Source: Pyrocephalus nanus
Taxonomy: Eukaryota > Chordata > Aves > Passeriformes > Tyrannidae
NCBI GenBank assembly: GCA_038380795.1
Contig: CM076270.1
Coordinates: forward strand, 18,368,001-18,432,000
Length of the DNA stretch: 64,000 bases
Direction of reading: 5' to 3'
The notes under the pieces are model-generated. The model saw only the letters and a list, made by a program, of their open reading frames with translations, had not been told where the DNA came from and searched no databases. Of the stretch, positions 25,508 through 35,600 are shown piece after piece. The stretch's first letter is position 1, and each line of letters begins with the position of its first letter. The translations under genes were made by a program, and so were the position numbers.

Positions 25508-25635
25508 GTGTTTCTTGAACTCGTCAGTGCACCACAGAACTGTTGTGTTTTGGGATATTCTGCTTAAGCCCTCGGAGGAAAATCTGCCTGCAGCCAAAAA
25601 TGACTTGAGTTGGAGAGCTGATGCTTTTTCCACAG
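25508..25635 (+). other. ST6GAL1: Putative 5'UTR exon of ST6GAL1
   Basis: A long pyrimidine tract (TTTTTCTTTTTTTCC...TTTTTTTGCAG) ends at 25507 and is followed by a 128-nt segment ending in CCACAG just before a GTAGCG donor at 25636. This is a textbook exon outline, 1136 nt upstream of the coding exon. Mammalian ST6GAL1 has untranslated exons directly upstream of the first coding exon, which fits. It contains a minimal ATG-ACT-TGA at 25600 and a second ATG at 25621 that would be in frame with the main start after splicing to 26772. No transcript evidence is available here. The donor is weaker than consensus. Confidence 0.5.
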
Positions 25636-26771
25636 GTAGCGTGTTGGTAGCTCAGTAACGTCTCACCAACACAGCGCAGCCCTGTTTGCTTCCAGCAGGT
25701 TGCTCGGTGAGGAAGTGGCTACTCTTGCCTCTCTGGGGTGGTGGTGGTGACCTGCATGTGTTTGTCTCCTGAGGACCTCGTGCCTCTGTGCTGCTCCCCT
25801 CTTTCTGGACCCGTGCTGGAGGCAGCCACACAGGGAAATGAGCACCTGCTCTCCTGCCTTCTGAGGTCCTGTGTGCTGCTCATGAGCTGTTTATGCCCCA
25901 GCATGTTTCATACACAGACCCCTTGTGCTGCCTGGGTTGAGCTGCCCTTTGGGCAGTCCCCCTGTTGGATTCCCCCTTTCGTAGTGGGAGCTGGAGGTGT
26001 CTGCGAGAGTGAGGCAACACAAAAGAGGAAAGGCAGTGCTGTACTAAAAAGTCTGGTTTTGCTTCCTCCACAAGTAACTTTCCTGCACTAATGTTTATCA
26101 AAGTGCATTTATGAGCCCAAGCACACCTCAAACCTTACTGGGGCCTAATTGGCTTCCAGCAGCTGTTCAGTGAGGTTTGATGGTGGGAAGTGCACTCAGC
26201 CCACTAGAGACTTGCAGCAGTTCCCTGGAAAGTCACCCAGTGTGTCAGTACCAGGTTGGTGAAGCTCCTGGGACTCACGAACTCACAGCCTCTTTTTTTT
26301 TTTTTTTTTTTTTTTTTTCAGTTATATGCTTTATTATGTGCTTTATTGGTGTTAAAGCTTATGGTTGAGTAAAAACTCATTTCTGGAAATTCATTTGGTG
26401 GGATTTGGATACTGACTAGCAGGGATGGAAGAAGAAGGAAGGCAAAGTGCAGACTTACCCCGTTGCTGGTATAATATTGGTTGTGTTAAAGTTGGCTGTC
26501 ACTTGCAGAAGGGAATAGAAAAAAGGTTTGAGTGGCAGTGGCCTCAGATCACCACTACGTAGCATGTGATGGCTGACAGCCAGCTCAGGTCCTTCTATTT
26601 GGTGTCTGAGGGTGTTGGACTTTGAAATGAGATCTTTAAACAGCCTGAAAGTTTAGAATTACACGTATGTTGTCTCTGTCCCCTCCCGTTGCCTGCACAC
26701 TGATGTTTATGAGTGTATATATATGCATGCCTGTGCCTGCAGCCCTGACTGAGCTGTGCTCCTTTCCCCAG
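25636..26771 (+). other. ST6GAL1: Putative intron upstream of the first coding exon
   Basis: Runs from the inferred GT donor at 25636 to the AG at 26770-26771. It holds a T26 homopolymer at 26293-26318 followed by two TTTATT hexamers, i.e. AATAAA read on the minus strand. No coding signal was recognised on either strand. Confidence 0.4.
26293..26318. repeat. T26 homopolymer
   Basis: An uninterrupted run of 26 T, with TTTATT at 26331-26336 and 26342-26347 just to its right. On the minus strand this reads as two AATAAA hexamers followed by a poly(A) run, the layout of a reverse-oriented retroposed 3' end. Confidence 0.9.
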
Positions 26772-26810
26772 GAGCAGCTTCCAGTGGCCCATTTGGATGC
26801 ACCGTACACT
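26772..26810 (+). other. ST6GAL1: 5'UTR part of the first coding exon
   Basis: The acceptor CTCCTTTCCCCAG ends at 26771, leaving 39 nt of leader before the ATG. This leader contains an out-of-frame ATG at 26797. An alternative acceptor (CCTGCAG) a little further upstream is possible, so the exon start is not certain. Confidence 0.55.
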
Positions 26811-27441
26811 ATGGTTCACATCAATGTGCTGAAGAAGTTTATGTGTGTTCTGGTGGTGATACTGGTAGCACTGACGGTTTGCCTGTGGAGAGAGACAAGA
26901 AGAAGCTACTACAATCCTTTCAAGATCGAGAACGATGACTTGAAGGGTCCCAGGAGTTCAGAAAAATGGAACACTGTTAAATCACAAGGACTCTTCCGTG
27001 AAGCAGCCAGTGAGTTGGGGCAGATATCCAAAACATGGCTCGGTACCCAAAACAAACCGAAAGGCAGCACCTCTGGAACAGCCGAAAACTCCAAGAAAAC
27101 AGCAACCTCTGTGAAGGTATGGGATAAGGACAGTTCATCCAAAAATCTCATACCCAGGCTGCAGAAGGTCAGAAAAAACTACCTGGCCATGAACAAGTAC
27201 AATGTGAGTTACAGTGGGAAGAGGAATGCTGCTAAGCTCAGCCCGGAGAAGCTGCTGTGCCAGCTGCGGGACAGGGTCAACGTGACCATGATACAGGGGT
27301 CAGATGGCCCTTTTGGGACCTCTGAATGGCAGCAATACCTACCAGGGAAGAGCCTCAGTGAAACTGTGGGCCACCTGGGTCGCTGTGCTGTCGTGTCTTC
27401 AGCTGGATCTCTGAAATCATCTCATCTGGGACAAGAGATAG
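26811..27441 (+). CDS. ST6GAL1: ST6GAL1 coding exon 1 (residues 1-210 plus 1 nt)
   Basis: Encodes the cytosolic tail, membrane anchor ([17 protein letters not shown], residues 10-26), the variable stem, and the first part of the catalytic domain up to the start of the L sialylmotif. The stretch [17 protein letters not shown] (103-119) is nearly identical to human. C150 is predicted to pair with the terminal C415, and C192 with C344. N-glycosylation sequons are at N131 (NVS) and N157 (NVT). The human sequon at N161 is replaced by GTS here (G169). The exon ends in phase 1 at G27441 before GTTGGT, a donor weaker than consensus. The start codon has a strong context. Confidence 0.97.
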
Positions 27442-30400
27442 GTTGGTATCTTTCTGTTAGCATGAAGTCAAATATCGTTGTTTTGTAACTTATGCTGAAT
27501 AAAAGTAAGCTGCTGTCATGCTCTTAGCCATAAATCTGTGTTGTGGTCAAAAGATGTTTTAAATAGGTTGAAATATTGTCCTTTAACTTCTTCTAAAGTG
27601 AGTAAACATTTCAGCTTAGGAGATGGGAACAATAGGTAGTTCTATTCGAGCTAGTTCTTTCAGTTTTCATGATCACACTAATACTGGATACCAGAGAGAG
27701 GTGTTGGTTCCTCAAGTGTTTGTTTTTTGAGAGGATTTGGAGCAGGTTGAGCAATACTCATTGAACAGTCACTGGTCAGAAAAATTTTCATCAGGAAAAA
27801 TTTTGTCAGAGAAGAAATAGAACACTAAAGGGGAAAAAACCCCAGTGTTCACAGCCCCGAGCAGTGTGTGTTGAGCAGAGGGGCTGGGTACAGACAATCT
27901 TCAGAGGTCAGTTCCAGCCTCAATGATGCTATAATTCTGCTCAAGACTTTACAAAGGTGGCACTACAGCATTCTAAGCCATAAAACAGTGGCTGGATTTG
28001 AGTGGCCCAGAAGACTTTACAGGGCTTTGTTTTATCTCTTTAGACAAAGTTTGGTGATGCTTTGCAGTCTTATCTGGTCGTATTTTCCTGAAGTTAATGC
28101 ATTAATAAATGCTGAATCACTGGTCTTGTACTGTGGATTATAAAGAAGCATGTTTTGATACCAGAGCATTTTGTCTTTACAAAAGCAGCACGAAGGGGAA
28201 ACCAGCTCTTCAGCCTTCACCTTGGGGTACTGTGCCTGCAGTTCCCTAAGCTTGCTTCATTATTTGTTGTTTGAAGCTCAGTTAAGATTCTCACTTTGCA
28301 GAACTGTAGCTTTGCTGAAGTAGAACTTTTAAAGCCTGGGAGTTTTCTCACAAGTGGAAATTGTTTGCAGGCTTTGGTGTGTTCATAAGTTTTCTGTTGA
28401 ATTAGATCCCTTTAGCCTGCACTAAGCTGCAAGTAGCCTTCATCTTCTGAAACAAATAGGTGGTTAGATTTTAATGCATCTTTCATGGACAACTTGGCAA
28501 AGCCCAAGAATCATAGTCCGTGGGTGCTCATGCGGGAGACAGTGTTTTGTTCTGGTACTTGCTCAGAAATTCTCCCCCAAACTTGTCTGTGCTCCACAGA
28601 GCAGGTGGGCAGGAGCTAGAGTGAGGCTGGACAACTGGAGGTGTGTTAAAATACTTTGAAAGATGCAATGAAAAATAGCACTGCTTCCTGGTTCACATTG
28701 CAGGGAGGAGTTGGTTGATGTAATTGGTTCTGCCCGTGTTTGAGGCTAGGCAGGTCAAGACGTGGGAAGCCAGTTCTGACTTTTCCTTTGGGTACCTGTC
28801 TTGGCTTTTTTTGGGTGCCTCTTGGAGCTAAAGGTTTGCTCAGAAGTGACTTTCTGTTGAACACCCTCCCCAGCACAGCTGGCTTGTGTCCAAGGGTGTC
28901 TCTGTTGGGCTCCAGGATACTGATAGAGCTGCTTGCTGCTCTCTGTGGGGTGATGTGAGTGTGATGTTTATGGAGTGTCGAGGCACAGTCAATACAGGGC
29001 TGGATTCAGTGCCGGAGCAGCCAAGTGCTCTGGCTGTGGCACAGCTGAGCAGAGTGCAAAGCCATTTCATTGTTCCTGCAGCCTGTCTCTGAGCCTGTCC
29101 CAGAGCTGAAGCACTGGTTTGTTCCAGAAAACAAGGAATGGATGCTGGGGAGGTCACTGAGTAGTGCCCGAGGCAAATTCATTAACCCCTGCTGGTGTCC
29201 CTGCCTTGCATTCCTCACACCTGGGTCGAACACTTTCACCTTTGTGCTCAGTCATCTCTGCGAGGGCTTCTGCAGAGTTTGGAGCGCTTGAGCTGAGCAG
29301 GGTGAATGTTAAGGATTCAGGAGCATTCAGAGTATTTATGTAAAGTTTTTTTCAAGGTTTTGGCTGGATTTATTTCCATGTAGGAGGAGGATTTTGTTGG
29401 AGGAAATTGTCTAAAAGGTACTAAATCTTAGAGGCTTAAAATTAAGCATTTGCGTAGATGAGCACAATGGATTGCTGAGTTATTATTCCAGGAAATATTT
29501 GTTCTGTGTAAGCACATTAAGATATCAAATGAGCAATTAGTCAATGTAAGGAAGGCTGGCAGAGCAGAACAGGGAGAAGCTTATAAACAACCAGCTTGTG
29601 TCTTACTGGGCTCTTGGTGTTACTGGAGGTTATAAGATGCCACTGAAAAATCTGATGTGAGAGATACCTGCACAACCATCTGGAGACAGACAGCTACTCT
29701 GTCACTAAACACCCTTTTAAAATGCAAACTTGGGGCATAATAATGCTTAGTGTCTGGCTGAAGTTACAGGGGGAAATTATAAGCTGTATTGCACTGATTC
29801 AAGGTAGGACATGGAGTTATGGATCTGTCCTGGTAACTACACAGGCACTTCTCAGCAAGGACACGATTTTTTCCCTGAAACAGCACCTTTCACAGTTTTG
29901 GGTGTTGCTTTGGAAGGGCTCTTAAAGATCCACTTCTGGAGAATAAAGTAGCTGAGAAACTAGTCTTTGCTGACAGTAGTTGCTGATGAGCATTTCATAA
30001 GCATTGCTTATGAAAACACCCCTATTTTCAAGAAAATGATCTCAAAAAGACCTGGTTCTGGCCCAGGCGAGCCCTTCTGCCCTGGCTGGGAGCTTGGCCA
30101 TTCCCCACAACCCTGACTGCAGGTGCTGTGAGCTGTGGTCTTGTGGCCTCAGTGTGAAGGCAGGGGAGTTGGTCCTGCTTCTCTAATGTGAAAGGTTTCC
30201 TATCCAATTCCAGCCTCAGGGCATGGAGAAGCCATGCCAGGGTGATGGGCACAAACACCCTCCATGCCACAGCAGCAGCCTGGCTCCGTGGTGTTACAGC
30301 AGCTGTGCCAAGGCAGAGGTGGGTGCTGAAGGAATGCTGTGCTATCTTAAGAGATGATGCCAGCAGAGGGAAATGCAGTGAATCCCAAGGCATGTAACAA

Positions 30401-32633
30401 GCCATGCCTGTTGAATGCACAGCAGTGGATTTATTTCTGTGATGTGGGAGGTATGGTGGCAGCCTGAGGTCAGCTTTGCTTTCTGTGGTTATTATACATA
30501 TTTCTCAGGCTGGTCAGCCTCCAGTCTGCAAGACAGGATGATGGCTTGCCAGTACTTTCCAGTTCCTTACTATGCAGCCAGCCACGTGGTAAAATAATTG
30601 TGTAGTGGTTTATCTCCTGGTAAAGTGGAAGGAAGGAGAGGGAGGGAGATGCTCCACTCCTCCATGCAGAACAAGTCCTAGGATTGTGCTCTCAGCCTGT
30701 CAGTGGGCTGTAGTTTTACAAAGTGGGGTTGTTTAAAGTGTATTGATCCTGAAGTTTGAGCCACAACTTCCTCCAAAGAATCTGGCTTGCTGCTTCTTGT
30801 TGTTACATGGAAAGACAGGGAGTAGCCAGATTGTATTAGAAGTGCAGGTTAGTGACATGTTACTCTGTCTCTGTCACTCAAAAAGCAGTTGTTAGCTCAC
30901 AGGGTTTCACTGTTTTGCTTTCAGACAGCCACGATGCCGTCCTGCGGTTCAATGGGGCTCCTGTCAAGGGCTTTCAAGATGACGTGGGGCAGAAGACAAC
31001 AATCCGTCTTGTGAATTCCCAGGTGGGTCTGAACAACGTGGGCCCAATGGGCCAAGCTGCATTGTCTGGGAGCCAGGCAGCAGGCTGAACTAGCAGCATC
31101 CATGGGGCTTCTGGGCTCATCTGCTGCGGGGAGGTCTTTAAAAAGAAGTTGGGGGAACAGGGCTGTGTCCCTCTGATTTCTCCTGGCCCTAGCAGATAGC
31201 TGTAAGATGGGAATGTTTCCCCTTGGAACGGGGGACGGTTGGTAAATCTGAGGTGCCTGGAGTGACCCTAGCTCGTGCTAGGGTACCTGTAGTATCCTGC
31301 TTGCAATTTGCAGCGGGCACAAAGTAATTTGTGTTTTGTCTTGGCTTGAAGCGTCTGTGTTAGCACAGGAAGACCAGCTGGGTGCTGCTGCTCTGCCTAC
31401 AGAGCAAGGGGCAGGAGCAACACGGCAGCTCAGCAAAGGGAGATCTGCCGGGAGAGGATGTGCTTGCCCCAGGCATGGGTATGAAGAATGAAGGAAATTT
31501 ATTTAGCTTTTAATAAAATAAGTGTTTCTTTACTGCCTAGCAGTGCCACAGATTCTGTAGATAACAGATTAACCACTGCTGCTAAATGGCTGAGGACCCA
31601 CCTTTAAAGCTGTAGCCTGTGCACTGCCAGGAGAGGGATGGGCTCTGGTGGGTGAGTCAGAGGGTCCAGGATCTCACTGCACAGCATGGCAGAAAATGCT
31701 TTTAATGCAAGGCATTGCTTACCAAGTTACATTTTCCCTGGCTCTGAGAGCTCTTTCCAGGGGTGAGGCTGTCTTTCTGCTGGTTGCCTTTGGCTGTCAG
31801 TAGATTGAAAAGCAGACTCTCCAGGGTTAGGACCATGTCTAGCAGTGTATTGGCCCATTCAGGAGCAGTGAGACCCTCTCTGCTGTAGGTACATCTCAGT
31901 GTTTGCACCCTTCTTCCATAGAGCTGTTACCCTTCATGTTTGCCCTTTCTGGGGGGAGAAATTTTCAAGTGTAGATATGCAGAGGGAAAACAAAGTCACA
32001 GTAGTGTGTGTTGGTGAGGTAATGGAGTAAGACAGTAAAATACCAAACAGGCCAGTAGTCATTGGTAAAAGATGTGCTGTGGCACTGCAGCACCTTCTCA
32101 CCCTGCAAGAGGAGGAGGAGGAAGAGGCTGTGGGCACATGAAGGCTGAGGGGCTGGAAGAGGGAGAGATGAGGGGCTTAAGCACAGCTTTTGCAATCCAG
32201 AACCAAAAGGGCAGGGTTTTTTCCCTTATCTCAAAGGTAAGGTTTTTAGGCCTGAGGTTTTGTCATCTGTCCCTGGATGAGGAGTCCATCGGTGCTGCTG
32301 TGTAATGAGGATGAAGTTTCTCAAAGCAGCAGCAGGAGCTTGGCCATCAGTTCCAAAGGCAAGACATGCCTGGTGTTTTCCTAGTTCATCTTGTGTGCCT
32401 TTTTTGTTCTTGCTTCTCTTGTGAATGGTGCTGCCACCTCTTTCTGCTCTTGAGTCTTGCCTTCTCCACTTCCTGCCATGCTCCCATGCTCTGTGCTGCT
32501 GCTTGCTGATCTTGATGGCCTTGTGTTAACCCCACCCCAGTCAGATGTGGGGGGAGAGTTGGTCCTTTCTGAACCAGTCTGGTTTTAGAAGACATATCTG
32601 GCTGCTGACATCCTCCTTCTGCCCTGTTTGACA

Positions 32634-32683
<50 letters not shown>

Positions 32684-35600
32684 TTTCTGTGTGTATTTTT
32701 ATGATTTCAGATAGGTGTTATCACTTAAGCAAACTTTCTCTGGAGGCTGTGGTCATTGCCAAGCTAACAGTGATAAGAAGAGAAAACATGTACGTGGCCT
32801 GTGGGATGTCAGAATTATCAGCACAGGGAGGAGGGGATCTGTGTGGTTGTACAGCTTAATATGACTCTTAATGTGCAGTCTCTTACTTTGGACCACGTGT
32901 AGTTATGCCATGTCATTATAGTGTTTCTGTTCTCCATGGGGATCAGCCTGCAGTCTGAGTGGAGACCCCAGCTAAGAAAAATTCAGTTACAGGGAGAACA
33001 ATATTATTGCAGTTTTTAGAGGCTAAAGTTAACTCAAAATGCAGCGTTGATCTGGCTGCTGAGCAGGGAAAAAGCTGTGAGTAGTGCAGGAGTTTCTCAT
33101 CTGGCTTTATGAACTGAGCATCTCTAATTGCAGTCCCTGTTATCTTCAGGGATCACTGGATTGAAAGCCTGGCTTTCTGATGTGTTTATTTGCGCTTTTT
33201 AGTAGTTCAGTGCTGTTCAAGTCTTGGTGACATCATTTAAACCTTCTTGTTAGTGGGGTTGCCTGATCACATTCTGTTTTCAGCTTACAGTGCCTTGCCC
33301 AGAGCTCCTGCAGGCATCAGGTACTGGCTGCAGAAGCTGTAGTTTGTTCTTGTTCTGGAATTGGCTTTTCTTATGTTATTTCTTAGCTTTTCTGGGAAAA
33401 GGGATGGGATTGTAGCTTGACTGCTTTTTTTTTTGGCTCTTGCTATTGATCAATCCTCAATCCATTTCCAAGATGAAGGAAATGGGATTTCCTGAATCTT
33501 ACCTGTCAGAACGAGTCTGTATTGAGTAGCATCCCTTTGGCACGTGTGGCCAGGGGCCCTAAATTGCTTAGTAATTATTTTAAGGTATTTTTCTGTAATT
33601 TGCATTACATATCTGAGGGTGGATGGTTTTAACAGTAGAGTGGGGTATCTTGTACATCTGTGTGGATAGGGAAAGGTTAATAGATTGATACTGTCAGTAG
33701 GGGGAGACAGTTGGGATCCCCAGATCTGAGGATAAGCTTGTAAGTCCACAAGTTTGGTAGTTGTTTTAAATAAAGAATTTATTCAACATTGCCTTGCTTT
33801 TTTTCTTAGACCTTGACTGGTTCATCAGCAGTGCTGCCTTTCACAGCACGTTTTCCTGCTGTCTTACACAAGGCATCGATTTGCCCTGGGAAAGCAGCAC
33901 ATCTTGGAAAAACAAGGGCTGAAGTGTGCGAGGGGAGTGCCAGTGTCACTGTGGAGGACACAGCTCCTTCCTGCAGAGCTGACCGAGGGCCAGAGTACCT
34001 CATTCATCCCAGCCCTTCTTTACACTTCTCCTGGGCTGACTTCTCACTCTCTGCTGTGCTGCCTGTGCTGTTACTGGCACTAATGAGTCTGCAGGGAGGA
34101 AGAGAAAGGATTTAACACATCAGTGGAATGGGGGAAGATTGTGATGGGAGAGGGGGTTGTGTTTAGATCACAGGACATTGACTGTGGTAGCCGGAAAGGA
34201 GGAAATCATTGTGATATGTCAATACTAAGAGAGTAGGGGCTGTATTAACAATCACTTGTTAAACTGTGAACTGGCTGAAGAACAAATTAGCTAGGAAATC
34301 AATAGAACAGTTAACTAATTAGGATCAAAAGTCTGGGCAAGACAAGTAAACAATGCAGCAATTTAAATGAATTTAACTACTTAGAAAGAATCGGTCACTG
34401 TCACTATTAAACACAACAAATAGGCCCTAAAGTATCTGGGGAACCACATTCCTCCATCAAAGGGGTTTAGTGACCAAGAGTTAACGAGTATTGCCAAGAC
34501 CCAGCCATGGGGCAAGGGGAAGGACACAGCAAACAGCTTGTTGCTATGGAGGTGCTCCCCACCTGCTTTCTTATCCCTTTGCTTTTGTGCCTGTCGCAGC
34601 TCTCCCTGTGTCTCTGCCAACTCACGTGGCTTTGCTTGGCTGACTTTTGCTTTCTCTGATGCTCAGTCTCTCAAGTCCTTCTTTCGTGGGTGCTGCATCA
34701 GAGAAGTTCCTGAAAAATGTCTAGCCTTTAAATAGAAACAGTGAAATGAAAATGAAGTGTCCATGTTCCTGGCCCTACCTCTGTCCTGCTGCAGTGCTCC
34801 ATCCCGCTCGTACCCAGCTGAGGGGGTGGCTGGTGCCAACCTCTGTGCCCTGCTTTGCCCCTGGTGTCCACAGGCCGCAGGCAGATGTTCACACCTGCAG
34901 CGTTGCACACTCCAGCTAACAATGGCCCAGATATTTTAGCTGCTGTAAGGAAGTGAAGCCGGGCAGTACACGTGGTCGAGGCCAAGCTCTAATCCTGCAG
35001 AGTTAAGAACAGATATGAGGAAACCCTTTTTGCTTTTGAAATGAATCACATCTGGGCTAGCTGGAGTGTCCTTGTGCTCTGGTTACAGGGACAGCCAGGC
35101 AGGCTGCTGAGGCAGCCAGGATGCTCAAGGACTAATTGGCTGGCTCATAATTAGATCTGTGGAGAAAATCAGGACAAATGGAAGCTGATTTCTATGATTA
35201 TGATTTATGATTACAGTGTTTACAAGCTGTGCCTATACAGATGATGGCCTTGGGTGGGGAGGACAGGAGATGAATTGTTTGGTTCTGATTGTTTGCTCTC
35301 TGCTGCAGACTGGGGTTCCCCTCAGGTGTACCAAACAGTGGTTGTGTCTCTGTTTGAAGATTGCCTTCTCACTGCTGCTCTCAGAAGATTCAAACCTCCT
35401 TTGCCTAAGTTGGACCCCCGTGCTCTGGAGAAGCATGGAGGGTGTGGTGCGAGGCAGTGTTGGACAGGGGTGCCGTGGTCTCCCATCTCCTCCACTGGTG
35501 GTCTCACAGCAGGCTGGCCCAGCTGAGCCCTGGCTGCTCAGGAGAAACCACCCACCTGCAGGCCTTTTTTCTTTTTTTTTTTTTTTTTTTTTGAGTCAAA

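Larger units (their letters stand above)
27442..30924 (+). other. ST6GAL1: ST6GAL1 intron after coding exon 1
   Basis: 3483 nt, GT...AG, phase 1. Reading through the donor adds 15 codons to a stop at 27486-27488, and an AATAAA follows at 27498. A CR1 3' end remnant lies at 27871-27941. No other exon was recognised. Confidence 0.9.

Noticed and set aside
31265..31284. Hairpin as miRNA precursor
   Set aside because: The stem is only 8 bp; pre-miRNA stems are about 25-35 bp.
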